Source of the DNA: Streptomyces sp. AC512_CC834
GTDB lineage: Bacteria; Actinomycetota; Actinomycetes; Streptomycetales; Streptomycetaceae
Reading direction: 5' to 3'
Assembly (NCBI RefSeq): GCF_019049325.1
Contig: NZ_JAGMUO010000097.1
Location: 827,882-891,881 of the forward strand
DNA length: 64,000 nt
The notes beneath the pieces were generated by a model, which made no database searches, was not told the origin of the DNA, and saw only the letters and a program-made list of their open reading frames with translations. Positions 15,697-24,044 of the stretch are shown here, one piece after another (within the stretch, counting starts at the first letter, position 1; every line of letters begins with the position of its first letter). The position numbers and the translations under genes are program-made.

Positions 15697-16809
15697 ATGG
15701 CGACTTTGTGCAGACCCTCGGTGTCCGTCCCGGAGCACGTGATCACGATGGAGGAGACGCTGGAGCTGGCGCGCGAGCGCCACACCGACCATCCCCAACT
15801 GCCGCTGGCCCTCCGGCTGATAGAGAACACCGGGGTCCGCACCCGGCACATCGTGCAGCCCATCGAGGAGACCCTGAAGCACCCCGGCTTCGAGGACCGC
15901 AACCGGATCTACGAGCGGGAGGCGAAGGCCCGCGTCCCGGCCGTGGTCCAGCGGGCCCTCGACGACGCGGAACTGCTCACCACCGACATCGACGTGATCA
16001 TCTACGTCTCGTGCACGGGCTTCATGATGCCCTCGCTCACGGCGTGGCTGATCAACGAGATGGGCTTCGACAGCACCACGCGGCAGATACCCATCGCTCA
16101 GCTCGGCTGCGCCGCCGGCGGTGCGGCGATCAACCGGGCCCACGACTTCTGCACGGCCTATCCCGAGGCCAACGCGCTCATCGTGGCCTGCGAGTTCTGC
16201 TCGCTGTGCTACCAGCCCACCGACATCGGCGTGGGCTCCCTGCTCTGCAACGGCCTGTTCGGCGACGGCATCGCCGCCGCGGTGGTCCGCGGACAGGGCG
16301 GCACCGGCGTACGCCTGGAGCGCAACGGCTCGTACCTGATCCCCAAGACCGAGGAATGGATCATGTACGACGTGAAGGCGACCGGTTTCCACTTCCTGCT
16401 GGACAAGCGGGTGCCGGCCACCATGGAGCCGCTCGCACCGGCGCTCAAGCAGTTGGCGGGCGAGCACGGGTGGGACGCCTCCGACCTGGACTTCTACATC
16501 GTGCACGCGGGCGGTCCCCGGATCCTCGACGACCTCAGCAAGTTCCTCCAGGTCGACCCGCACGCGTTCCGGTTCAGCCGGGCCACGCTCACCGAGTACG
16601 GCAACATCGCCAGCGCCGTCGTCCTGGACGCGCTGCGCAGGCTCTTCGACGCCGGCGGTGCCGAGGACCGGGCACGCGGACTGCTGGCCGGTTTCGGTCC
16701 CGGCATCACCGCGGAGATGTCCCTGGGCTGCTGGCAGACCGCGGACGTGCGGCGGAGCGTGCGGCAGGACGTGACCCGGGGCGTGCCGCGGAGTGTGAGG
16801 CAGCCATGA
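15697..16809 (+). CDS. rppA: 1,3,6,8-tetrahydroxynaphthalene synthase (type III polyketide synthase)
   Basis: Condenses five malonyl-CoA into 1,3,6,8-tetrahydroxynaphthalene. The 370-residue chain has the full type III PKS triad: Cys138 (QLGCAAGG), His270 (FYIVHAGG) and Asn303 (TEYGN), plus Cys106 (VSCTGFMM), which in S. coelicolor THNS influences starter handling. The start at ATG 15697 gives the usual MATLCRPSVSVPEHV N-terminus; the 26 in-frame upstream codons are not family-like. The C-terminus is extended by an Arg/Val-rich tail (VRRSVRQDVTRGVPRSVRQ) formed by near-repeats. Its stop overlaps the CYP158 start. The product can oxidise to flaviolin and polymerise to dark pigment. Confidence 0.97.
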   Translation: MATLCRPSVSVPEHVITMEETLELARERHTDHPQLPLALRLIENTGVRTRHIVQPIEETLKHPGFEDRNRIYEREAKARVPAVVQRALDDAELLTTDIDVIIYVSCTGFMMPSLTAWLINEMGFDSTTRQIPIAQLGCAAGGAAINRAHDFCTAYPEANALIVACEFCSLCYQPTDIGVGSLLCNGLFGDGIAAAVVRGQGGTGVRLERNGSYLIPKTEEWIMYDVKATGFHFLLDKRVPATMEPLAPALKQLAGEHGWDASDLDFYIVHAGGPRILDDLSKFLQVDPHAFRFSRATLTEYGNIASAVVLDALRRLFDAGGAEDRARGLLAGFGPGITAEMSLGCWQTADVRRSVRQDVTRGVPRSVRQP

Positions 16810-18020
16810 GCGAAGAGACGATTCCTCAGACCGTGCCGCCGGTCCGGGACTGGCCCGCCGTCGACCTGCCCGGCACCGACTTCGACCCGGTGCTCACCGA
16901 GTTGATGCGGGAGGGCCCCGTCACCCGCGTCTCGCTGCCCAACGGCGAGGGGTGGGCCTGGCTGGTGACCCGGCACGACGACGTCCGCCTGGTCACCAAC
17001 GACCCGCGGTTCGGCCGCGAGGCGGTCATGGACCGACAGGTCACCCGGCTGGCGCCGCACTTCATCCCGGCGCGCGGCGCGGTCGGCTTCCTGGACCCGC
17101 CCGACCACACCCGGCTGCGCCGCTCGGTGGCCGCGGCCTTCACGGCCCGGGGCGTCGAACGCGTACGCGAGAGGTCCCGAGGCATGCTCGACGAACTGGT
17201 CGACGCGATGCTGAGGGCCGGACCGCCAGCCGATCTCACCGAGGCGGTGCTGAGCCCCTTCCCCATCGCGGTGATCTGCGAGCTGATGGGCGTCCCGGCC
17301 ACCGACCGGCACTCCATGCACACCTGGACCCAGCTCATCCTGTCCTCCTCGCACGGCGCCGAGGTCAGCGAGCGGGCCAAGAACGAGATGAACGCCTACT
17401 TCGCCGATCTCGTCGGGCTCCGTTCGGACAGCACCGGCGAGGACGTCACCTCGCTGCTGGGTGCCGCCGTGGGCCGGGACGAGATCACCCTGGAGGAGGC
17501 GGTGGGGCTCGCGGTCCTGCTCCAGATCGGCGGCGAGGCGGTCACCAACAACAGCGGGCAGATGTTCCACCTGCTGCTGACCCGCCCGGAACTCGCCGAG
17601 CGCCTGCGCTCCGAACCGGGGATCCGACCCCGGGCCATCGACGAACTGCTGCGCTGGATTCCCCACCGCAACGCCGTCGGGCTGTCCCGGATCGCCCTCG
17701 AGGACGTGGAGATCAAGGGTGTGCGGATCCGCGCGGGCGACGCGGTCTACGTGTCGTACCTGGCCGCCAACCGCGACCCCGAGGTCTTTCCCGACCCGGA
17801 CACGATCGACTTCGACCGCGGCCCCAACCCGCACGTCTCCTTCGGCTTCGGCCCGCACTACTGCCCCGGCGGCATGCTGGCCCGGCTGGAGTCGGAGCTG
17901 CTCGTCGACGCGGTCCTGGACCGGGTGCCGGGCCTGAAGCTCGCGGCGGAGCCCGAGGACGTGCCCTTCAAGAAGGGTGCGCTGATCCGCGGGCCCGAGG
18001 CACTGCCGGTGACCTGGTGA
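16806..18020 (+). CDS. Cytochrome P450, CYP158A family (flaviolin-coupling)
   Basis: A 404-residue cytosolic P450. Heme ligand Cys353 in FGFGPHYCPGG, ExxR in ELLRW (280-284), and an I-helix IGGEAVTNNSGQ in which the usual proton-relay Thr is replaced by Ala245, a feature known for S. coelicolor CYP158A2. That enzyme couples flaviolin into dimers and trimers, and the overlapping rppA upstream supplies the substrate, so the same role is likely. ATGA overlap with rppA and GTGA overlap with the cupin gene give strict co-translation. Electron-transfer partners are not encoded nearby. Confidence 0.95.
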   Translation: MSEETIPQTVPPVRDWPAVDLPGTDFDPVLTELMREGPVTRVSLPNGEGWAWLVTRHDDVRLVTNDPRFGREAVMDRQVTRLAPHFIPARGAVGFLDPPDHTRLRRSVAAAFTARGVERVRERSRGMLDELVDAMLRAGPPADLTEAVLSPFPIAVICELMGVPATDRHSMHTWTQLILSSSHGAEVSERAKNEMNAYFADLVGLRSDSTGEDVTSLLGAAVGRDEITLEEAVGLAVLLQIGGEAVTNNSGQMFHLLLTRPELAERLRSEPGIRPRAIDELLRWIPHRNAVGLSRIALEDVEIKGVRIRAGDAVYVSYLAANRDPEVFPDPDTIDFDRGPNPHVSFGFGPHYCPGGMLARLESELLVDAVLDRVPGLKLAAEPEDVPFKKGALIRGPEALPVTW

Positions 18021-18550
18021 GCGGCCTCGTGGCGGCGGCGGAGGGCCTGCTGGTGCCGCCGGGTCACGGCCGGGTGGTGCAGGCGCCGGCCCAGCACGTG
18101 ACCTTCAAGGTGACCGGTTCGCACTCGCGCATGGCCTCCACCTTCGAGGTGATCGTGCCACCGGGCTTCGACGTCGGCGCCCATGTGCACACCCGCAGCG
18201 AGGAACTGTTCTACGTGCTCGAGGGCGAGCTGGACGTGCTCGCCTTCGAACCGCGGATCCGCACGCCCGACAACTGGCGGACGTGGGAGTCGACCTCGGG
18301 CAACCGGGTGGTACGCGCCACCCCGGGCACGGTCATCGTCGTACCCCCCGGCTGCCCCCACGCCTTCGCGAACCCGACGGGCGAGCCGGCCAAGATGTTC
18401 TTCCAGGCCAGCCCGCCCCCGGACCACGAGCGCTACTTCGAGGAACTGCTGGAGATCCTGGGCGACGGGGGCCCACCGGACCACGAGGCCATCGAGGCGC
18501 TCAGGGCCAAGTACGACATCGAGCAGCTCACACCTTTGAAGCACCGGTGA
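18017..18550 (+). CDS. Cupin-type quinone-forming monooxygenase (MomA-like)
   Basis: A 177-residue single-cupin protein whose GTG overlaps the CYP158 stop. The metal-binding cupin 1 motif is visible (GAHVHTRSEELFYVLEGELDVL: HxH, Glu) and cupin 2 as VIVVPPGCPHAFANPTGEP. Homologues in rppA operons (MomA, S. antibioticus) convert tetrahydroxynaphthalene to flaviolin, the substrate for the P450; the same step is inferred here. Thus the operon would act PKS, cupin oxidase, P450 coupling. The C-terminal ~45 residues (DHERYFEELLEIL onward) are a helical extension. Confidence 0.85.
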   Translation: MSGLVAAAEGLLVPPGHGRVVQAPAQHVTFKVTGSHSRMASTFEVIVPPGFDVGAHVHTRSEELFYVLEGELDVLAFEPRIRTPDNWRTWESTSGNRVVRATPGTVIVVPPGCPHAFANPTGEPAKMFFQASPPPDHERYFEELLEILGDGGPPDHEAIEALRAKYDIEQLTPLKHR

Positions 18551-18555
18551 GCACA

Positions 18556-18665
18556 CCAACCTCAGGGGCGCGGGGCTGTGTCCCTCAGGGGCGCGGGACT
18601 GTGTCGATTTGCGCGGCTCCGCCGCGTGGGCGCGACCAGCCACAACGGCCCCGCACCCGGCGTCG
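18556..18665. repeat. Dispersed Streptomyces intergenic repeat
   Basis: Contains CTCAGGGGCGCGGGGCTGTG, a second near copy CTCAGGGGCGCGGGACTGTG, then GATTTGCGCGGCTCCGCCGC and GGGCGCGACCAGCCACAAC. This combination is familiar from many intergenic regions of Streptomyces genomes (recollection). It forms hairpins and sits between the convergent cupin and acyl-CoA dehydrogenase genes, so it may end both transcripts. Confidence 0.6.
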
Positions 18666-18685
18666 CACAGAACCCGAAACGGCGC

Positions 18686-19912
18686 TCAACGAATCGGCAT
18701 CCCGGCGAGCGTCCGCGCGATCACCAGCCGCTGGATCTCACTCGTGCCCTCGAAGATCGTGTAGATCGCGGAGTCGCGGTGCATCCGCTCCACCGGGTAC
18801 TCCCGCGTGTAGCCGTTGCCGCCCAGGATCTGGATCGCCTGGCCGGTCACCTTCTTCGCCGTCTCGCTCGCGAAGAGCTTGGACATCGATCCCTCGGCCG
18901 CCGTGAACGGCTTGCCGTTGATCGCCATCCACGAGGCCCGCCACACCAGCAGCCGCGCCGCGTCGATGGACGTGCGCATGTCCGCGAGCTGGAAGGCGAC
19001 GCCCTGGTTGTCGATGATCGGGCGTCCGAACTGCTCCCGGGTCTGCGCGTACTCCAGCGCCACCTCGTACGCGGCACGCGCGGTGCCCACCGCCATCGCG
19101 CCGACCGCGGGGCGGGACGCCTCGAAGGTGGCCATCGCGGCGTTCTTCACGCGCTCGCCGCCCTTCTTGGCCTTCTCCCGGGCGCGGGCGAGGCGGGTGT
19201 CCAGCTTCTCCTTGCCGCCCAGCAGGCAGGACCCGGGGACGCGCACGTTGTCCAGGACGACCTCGGCGGTGTGCGAGGCGCGGATGCCGTGCTTCTTGAA
19301 CTTCTGGCCCTGGGACAGCCCCGGGGTGGCCGGCGGGACGATGAAGGAGGCGTGGCCCTTGGAGCCCAGCTCCGCGTCGACGACGGCGACGACGACGTGG
19401 ACGTTCGCGATGCCGCCGTTGGTCGCCCAGGTCTTGGTGCCGTTGAGGACCCACTCGTCCTTGGCCTCGTCGTACACGGCACGCGTGCGCAGGGAGGCCA
19501 CGTCGGAGCCCGCGTCCGGCTCGGAGGAGCAGAAGGCGGCGACCTTCACGTCGTTCGCGTCGCCGTACATCTGGGGGATCCAGGTGCCGATCTGCTCCTC
19601 GGTGCCGTTGGCGAGGACGCCGACGGCGGCGAGGCCGGTGCCGACGATCGACAGGGCGATGCCCGCGTCGCCCCAGAACAGCTCCTCCATCGCCATGGGG
19701 ATGCCGAGGCCGGTGGAGTCGAAGTACTGCTGGGCGTAGAAGTCGAGGGAGTAGATACCGACCTTGGCGGCCTCCTGGATGACCGGCCAGGGAGTCTCCT
19801 CACGCTCGTCCCATTCGGCGGCCGCGGGGCGGATGACGTCGGCCGCGAAGCCGTGCAGCCAGTCCCGGACCTCCTTCTGTTCGTCGCTCAGCTCCATGGT
19901 GAACTCGGCCAT
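18686..19912 (-). CDS. Acyl-CoA dehydrogenase
   Basis: A 408-residue FAD acyl-CoA dehydrogenase for beta-oxidation. Motifs: AAFCSSEPDAGSDVASLRTRA and LNGTKTWATNGGIANVHVV (flavin and substrate contacts), YAQTREQFGRPIIDNQGVAFQLADM, and IQILGGNGYTREYPVERMHRDS with YTIFEGTSEIQRLVIAR, which contains the catalytic-base position. The start at 19912 (MAEFTMELSDEQKEVRDWLH) is the family's normal N-terminus and has GGAGG upstream; the longer open frame runs into the operator region. It is divergent from a TetR gene 170 bases away, whose product probably represses it until an acyl-CoA ligand appears. Confidence 0.95.
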   Translation of the reverse strand: MAEFTMELSDEQKEVRDWLHGFAADVIRPAAAEWDEREETPWPVIQEAAKVGIYSLDFYAQQYFDSTGLGIPMAMEELFWGDAGIALSIVGTGLAAVGVLANGTEEQIGTWIPQMYGDANDVKVAAFCSSEPDAGSDVASLRTRAVYDEAKDEWVLNGTKTWATNGGIANVHVVVAVVDAELGSKGHASFIVPPATPGLSQGQKFKKHGIRASHTAEVVLDNVRVPGSCLLGGKEKLDTRLARAREKAKKGGERVKNAAMATFEASRPAVGAMAVGTARAAYEVALEYAQTREQFGRPIIDNQGVAFQLADMRTSIDAARLLVWRASWMAINGKPFTAAEGSMSKLFASETAKKVTGQAIQILGGNGYTREYPVERMHRDSAIYTIFEGTSEIQRLVIARTLAGMPIR

Positions 19913-19937
19913 GTCCCCTCCAGTGACGCACGTGCAT

Positions 19938-19976
19938 GTTACTTGCGGTAACCCCGAGTCTGTTACCGGCGGGTAG
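19938..19976. promoter_or_regulatory. Candidate TetR operator: two GTTAC-N5 palindromes
   Basis: Perfect palindrome GTTAC-TTGCG-GTAAC at 19938-19952 and an imperfect second copy GTTAC-CGGCG-GGTAG starting 24 bases later (19962-19976). It lies between the divergent acyl-CoA dehydrogenase and TetR genes, 26 bases before the dehydrogenase start. Confidence 0.6.
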
Positions 19977-20082
19977 GAAAAGTCAACTCCCGGGACCCCC
20001 TCGCCCTCCCGTTCGATGTCACGTGCCCTGTGAGTGTTAGTTTGCGCAGGCGTCACCGAAACAGCACGGGTGGGGAGAGCAC

Positions 20083-20739
20083 ATGAACACCACACAGCGG
20101 ACCGATCAGCAGACGTCCGCCGACCGCAGACGGCGCGAGCTGCTCGAGGCCGCCGACCGGGTGGTGCTGCGCGACGGTCCGCACGCCTCGATGAACGCCA
20201 TCGCCGCCGAGGCCGGCATCACCAAGCCGATCCTCTACCGCCACTTCGGCGACAAGGGCGGACTTTACGCCGCCCTCGCCGTCCGGCACACCGACGCCCT
20301 CCTCGCCTCGCTGCGGGCCGCCCTGGACGCGCCGGCGGAGCGGCGACAGCGCGTCGAGGCCACCCTGGACACCTATCTGGCGGCCATCGAGGCACGCCCG
20401 CAGGTGTACCGCTTCCTGATGCATCCGGCGGAGGGCGTCCCGACGCCCACCGACCAGGCCGACCAGGGGTTCGACGTCGGCAAGCACTCGGCGCCGCTGC
20501 TGCGCCGCATGGGCGAGGAGCTGGCCCAGGTCATCGAGGAGCGCCTCGACGTCGGACCGGGCACCCAGCAGCTCGCCCGGGTCTGGGGGCACGGGATCGT
20601 CGGCATGATGCACGCCGCCGGGGACTGGTGGCTGGGCGAACGCCCCTGCCCCCGGGAGGAATTGGTCCGCAGCCTGGCGGACCTGCTGTGGGGCCGCCTC
20701 GCCGACGCCGGCGACAAGGCGGGCGGCCCGGGCTTCTGA
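20083..20739 (+). CDS. TetR-family transcriptional regulator
   Basis: A 218-residue repressor. The HTH is clear (residues about 15-62: RRRELLEAADRVVLRDG, MNAIAAEAGITKPILYRHFGDKGGLYAAL) and the C-terminal helical ligand domain ends LLWGRLADAG. It is encoded divergently from an acyl-CoA dehydrogenase, with a strong palindrome between the genes, so an acyl-CoA or fatty-acid effector is likely. The N-terminal tail is polar and Gln/Thr-rich. The short gap downstream enters the 30-bp minisatellite. Confidence 0.92.
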   Translation: MNTTQRTDQQTSADRRRRELLEAADRVVLRDGPHASMNAIAAEAGITKPILYRHFGDKGGLYAALAVRHTDALLASLRAALDAPAERRQRVEATLDTYLAAIEARPQVYRFLMHPAEGVPTPTDQADQGFDVGKHSAPLLRRMGEELAQVIEERLDVGPGTQQLARVWGHGIVGMMHAAGDWWLGERPCPREELVRSLADLLWGRLADAGDKAGGPGF

Positions 20740-20798
20740 CGGTCGCGGGCCGAACAGCCGCCGCCGTGCCGGCCGGGCAACCGGCCGGGGTTCGCCGC

Positions 20799-21127
20799 TC
20801 AGCGGTGGCCCCGCTCGGACGGTCCCGTCCAGCAGTGGCCCCGCCCAGGTGGCCCCGCTCAGCGGTGACCCTGCTCGGGTGGTCCCGTCCAGCAGTGGCC
20901 CCGCTCAGGTGCTCCCGTCCAGCGGTGATCCCGCTCAGGTGGCCCCGTCCAGCAGTGGCCCCGCCCAGATGCTCCCGTCCAGCGGTGATCCCGCTCAGGT
21001 GGCCCCGTCCAGCAGTGGCCCCGCCCAGATGCTCCCGCTCAGCAGTGACCCCGCCCAGGTGCTCCCGCTCGGATGGTCCCGTCCAGCGGTCGCCCCCGCT
21101 CTGATGGTCCCGCTCAGGTGATCCCGC
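20799..21127. repeat. 30-bp minisatellite, about 11 units, between tetR and def
   Basis: Head-to-tail units of 30 bp, each made of two related 15-bp halves, e.g. CAGCGGTGATCCCGC then TCAGGTGGCCCCGTC. Adjacent units differ by a few bases; two consecutive units around 20915-21035 are almost identical. Because the period is a multiple of three, several frames stay open and give fake repetitive ORFs, none with a ribosome-binding site. It ends at the def stop codon. No coding function is supported. Confidence 0.85.
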
Positions 21128-21667
21128 TCAGCGGTGCCAGGACGACCGTGTCACCTGCCGCATCAGCTTCCGGTGGCGTCGGCCGGTCAGGCGATCGGCG
21201 TAGACCCGTCCCTCCAGGTGGTCGCACTCGTGCTGGAGGCACCGGGCGAAGAAGCCCGTCCCTCGTACGGTGACCGGCTCACCGGTCCGCGTGAAGCCCG
21301 TCACGACCGCCTCGTCGTGACGCTCGGTACCGGCTTCGAGGCCCGGCAGGGACAGACAGCCCTCCGGCCCGCGCACCACCACCCCGCCGGTCTCGACGAG
21401 CCGTGGGTTCACCATGTGTCCGACGTGCCGCTCGTCCTCGTCGTCCGGGCAGTCGTAGACGAAGACCCGCGCCGCCCGGCCGATCTGGTTCGCGGCCAGA
21501 CCCACGCCGTGGGCGGCGTACATGGTCGCGAACAAGTCCTCCACGAGCGCCGCGAGTTCCGGCCCGAAGTCGGTCACCTCGTCGCAGGGCGCGTGCAGGA
21601 CGGGGTCGCCGAGGAGGCCGAGGGAGCGGACGCGCCCGTGGGCGCCCGGGATGGAGCCGTGTCGCAT
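21128..21667 (-). CDS. def: Peptide deformylase
   Basis: Removes the formyl group from nascent N-terminal Met. The 179-residue metalloenzyme has all three family motifs: GVGLAANQIG (motif 1), EGCLSLPG with the metal-ligand Cys (motif 2) and QHECDHLEG with the two metal-ligand His and catalytic Glu (motif 3). The C-terminal helix is replaced by a short basic tail (RRHRKLMRQVTRSSWHR). Streptomyces carry several def genes; this one is monocistronic, divergent from murT, and its 3' end runs into a minisatellite. Confidence 0.96.
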   Translation of the reverse strand: MRHGSIPGAHGRVRSLGLLGDPVLHAPCDEVTDFGPELAALVEDLFATMYAAHGVGLAANQIGRAARVFVYDCPDDEDERHVGHMVNPRLVETGGVVVRGPEGCLSLPGLEAGTERHDEAVVTGFTRTGEPVTVRGTGFFARCLQHECDHLEGRVYADRLTGRRHRKLMRQVTRSSWHR

Positions 21668-21836
21668 GACGGCCAGAGTAAGGTCCGTGTGTCCGTCGGC
21701 GGCTCGCTCCCACCGCCAAAACCCCGTGGCCGGTGCCGCGATTCGGGAGTGCGAACGGATCTCGATAGGCTGAGGTCCACACCACGTGGCCGTCAGGCTT
21801 CAGGCGCGGCGCGTACGCAAGGAGGATCGAGAACTG

Positions 21837-23075
21837 ATGGCAGGCAACTCGGACCCGCTCTCGCCCCGGGCCAAGATCGCCGTGACCGCGGGCAAGGCGG
21901 TCGCGGCGGCTTCGCGCGCCGCGGGGCGCGGCAGCGGTTCGGTGATCGGCGGCAAGGTCGCGCTGAGACTCGATCCCGACCTCCTCGCCCGGCTCGCCCA
22001 GCACCTGGACGTGACCCTGGTCTCGGCGACCAACGGCAAGACCACCACCACCCGGCTCATCGCGGAGGCGCTCAAGGCGGCCGGTCCGGTCGTCTCCAAC
22101 GCGCTCGGCGCCAACATGCCCGCCGGTATCACCTCGGCCCTCGCGAGCGGTGCGGAGTCCCGCTACGGGGTCATCGAGGTCGACGAGAAGTACCTCGTCG
22201 GCGTCGCCCAGGCCACCGACCCGAAGTGCATCGCCCTGCTCAACCTCTCCCGCGACCAGCTCGACCGCGCCGCCGAGACCCGCATGCTCGCCGAGAACTG
22301 GCGCGAGGGCCTGGCCGGTTCGAAGTCGGTGATCGTCGCCAACGCCGACGACCCGCTCGTGGTGTGGGCCGCGTCCTCCTCCCCCAACGTGATCTGGGTC
22401 GCCGCCGGGCAGATGTGGAAGGACGACGCCTGGTCCTGCCCGTCCTGCGGCGGCGTGATGCAGCGTCCCGGCGACGACTGGTTCTGCGGCGAGTGCGGCT
22501 TCCGGCGCCCGACGCCGAGCTGGGCGCTCTCCGGCGACCACGTCCTCGACCCGCACGGCTCCGCCTGGCCGATCCACCTCCAGTTGCCGGGCCGCGCCAA
22601 CAAGGCCAACGCCGCCTCCTCGGCCGCCGTCGCCGCCGTCTTCGGGGTGCCCCCGCAGGTCGCGCTTGAGCGCATGTACCAGGTGCAGGCGGTCGCCGGA
22701 CGCTACGACGTCGTGCAGTTCCAGGGCCGCGACCTGCGGCTGCTGCTCGCCAAGAACCCGGCGGGCTGGCTGGAGACCTTCTCCCTGATCGACCCGCCGC
22801 CGACCCCGGTAATCCTCTCGGTGAACGCGCGCGGCGCCGACGGCACCGACACGTCCTGGCTGTGGGACGTGGACTACACCCGGCTGTCCGGACACCCGAT
22901 CTGTGTGATCGGCGACCGCAAGCTGGACCTCGCGGTGCGCCTGGAGGTCGCGAACCAGCAGTTCCAGGTGTGCGAGGACCTCGACCAGGCGGTGCAGCTC
23001 TGCCCGCCGGGACGCATCGAGGTCATCGCGAACTACACCGCCTTCCAGGACCTGCGCCGCCGCGTCGGCAACTGA
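21837..23075 (+). CDS. murT: Lipid II isoglutaminyl synthase, Mur-ligase subunit MurT
   Basis: ATP-dependent subunit of the MurT/GatD amidotransferase that converts D-Glu to D-isoglutamine in lipid II. The 412-residue protein has the Mur-ligase P-loop SATNGKTTTTRL, the central domain with VIEVDEKYLV and NLSRDQLDR, and a MurT-specific Cys4 zinc ribbon (CPSCGGVMQRPGDDWFCGEC). The C-terminal DUF1727 region contains SWLWDVDY. The start at 21837 follows AAGGAGG with suitable spacing. gatD begins 23 bases after its stop, as expected for the complex. Confidence 0.96.
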   Translation: MAGNSDPLSPRAKIAVTAGKAVAAASRAAGRGSGSVIGGKVALRLDPDLLARLAQHLDVTLVSATNGKTTTTRLIAEALKAAGPVVSNALGANMPAGITSALASGAESRYGVIEVDEKYLVGVAQATDPKCIALLNLSRDQLDRAAETRMLAENWREGLAGSKSVIVANADDPLVVWAASSSPNVIWVAAGQMWKDDAWSCPSCGGVMQRPGDDWFCGECGFRRPTPSWALSGDHVLDPHGSAWPIHLQLPGRANKANAASSAAVAAVFGVPPQVALERMYQVQAVAGRYDVVQFQGRDLRLLLAKNPAGWLETFSLIDPPPTPVILSVNARGADGTDTSWLWDVDYTRLSGHPICVIGDRKLDLAVRLEVANQQFQVCEDLDQAVQLCPPGRIEVIANYTAFQDLRRRVGN

Positions 23076-23098
23076 CCGCGAGACTTCAGGGGACTTTC

Positions 23099-23827
23099 GT
23101 GAGCGACAACCAACTCCGGATCGTCTGGATCTACCCGGACCTCCTCAGCACCTACGGCGACCAGGGCAACGCCCTGGTCGTGGAGCGCCGGGCCCGCCAG
23201 CGCGGCCTCGACGTGGCCCGGCTCGACGTACGCAGCGACCAGCCGATCCCGACCTCCGGCGACATCTACCTCATCGGCGGCGGCGAGGACCGGCCGCAGC
23301 GGCTCGCGGCCGAGCGGCTGCGCCGCGACGGCGGCCTGCAGCGGGCGGTGGAGAACGGCGCGATCGTCTTCTCCGTCTGCGCCGGCTACCAGATCCTGGG
23401 CCACGAGTTCATCAACGACCTGGGCCAGCGCGAGCCGGGCCTCGGTCTGCTCGACGTGGTCTCGACCCGCGGCGAGGGCGACCGGTGCGTCGGCGACGTC
23501 CTCGGCGACATCGACGCGCGTCTCGGCCTGCCCCCGCTGACCGGCTTCGAGAACCACCAGGGCGTCACCCACCTCGGCCCCGGGGCCCGGCCGCTCGCCC
23601 AGGTCCACTTCGGCAACGGCAACGGAACGGGCGACGGCACGGAGGGCGCGTACAACGACACGGTCTTCGGTACGTACATGCACGGCCCCGTGCTGGCGCG
23701 CAACCCGCTGATCGCGGACCTGCTGCTCAAGCTGGCCCTCGACGTGAACGCGCTGCCGCCGACCGACGACCGCTGGTACGAGGCGCTCCGCAACGAGCGC
23801 ATCGCGGCTGCGCAGCAGCCTGCGTAG
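23099..23827 (+). CDS. gatD: Lipid II isoglutaminyl synthase, glutaminase subunit GatD
   Basis: Class I glutamine amidotransferase (242 residues) that supplies ammonia to MurT. Nucleophile Cys in FSVCAGYQILGHEF and catalytic His in GTYMHGPVLARNP are present; GGGEDRPQRLAAERL is the usual oxyanion/loop region. GTG start with AGGGG upstream. A Gly/Asn-rich insert (FGNGNGTGDGTEGA) precedes the His strand. The final six codons belong to the first unit of a 26-bp repeat that continues past the stop. Confidence 0.95.
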   Translation: MSDNQLRIVWIYPDLLSTYGDQGNALVVERRARQRGLDVARLDVRSDQPIPTSGDIYLIGGGEDRPQRLAAERLRRDGGLQRAVENGAIVFSVCAGYQILGHEFINDLGQREPGLGLLDVVSTRGEGDRCVGDVLGDIDARLGLPPLTGFENHQGVTHLGPGARPLAQVHFGNGNGTGDGTEGAYNDTVFGTYMHGPVLARNPLIADLLLKLALDVNALPPTDDRWYEALRNERIAAAQQPA

Positions 23828-23887
23828 AAGCAGTTGCGCAGCAGCCTGCGTAGACACCGTTGCGCGGCAGCCTGCCTGAGCTTGCCG
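23810..23887. repeat. 26-bp tandem repeat across the gatD stop codon
   Basis: Three units (23810-23835, 23836-23861, 23862-23887) beginning GCGCAGCAGCCTGCGTAGA; the third is diverged. The first unit encodes the last residues and stop of GatD, so the array seems to have grown by duplication of the gene end. Confidence 0.75.
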
Positions 23888-24044
23888 GCAGCGGCCCGTC
23901 TGATGCCTCGTCCGCACAGGTGAGCGGGCTCGTCCAGTAGGCGGACGCGCGGTTCGGTCCCGCCCCCCGATGCCGCTAGGGTGGCGGGAATCGAGCCGGA
24001 CAGCGCGGTCCGGACCCGTGCCACTTGAGAAGGTATTTCGGGCT

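Noticed and set aside
13231-16563. 1110-residue minus-strand ORF
   Set aside because: Shadow of Nudix, aldehyde dehydrogenase and rppA on the plus strand, all of which have intact family motifs.
20849-21121. Repetitive ORF encoding SSGDPAQ-type decapeptides
   Set aside because: Produced by the 30-bp minisatellite, whose period is a multiple of three; several frames are open at once and there is no ribosome-binding site.
20799-21127. Possible CRISPR array
   Set aside because: Units are contiguous with no unique spacers and no cas genes are present.
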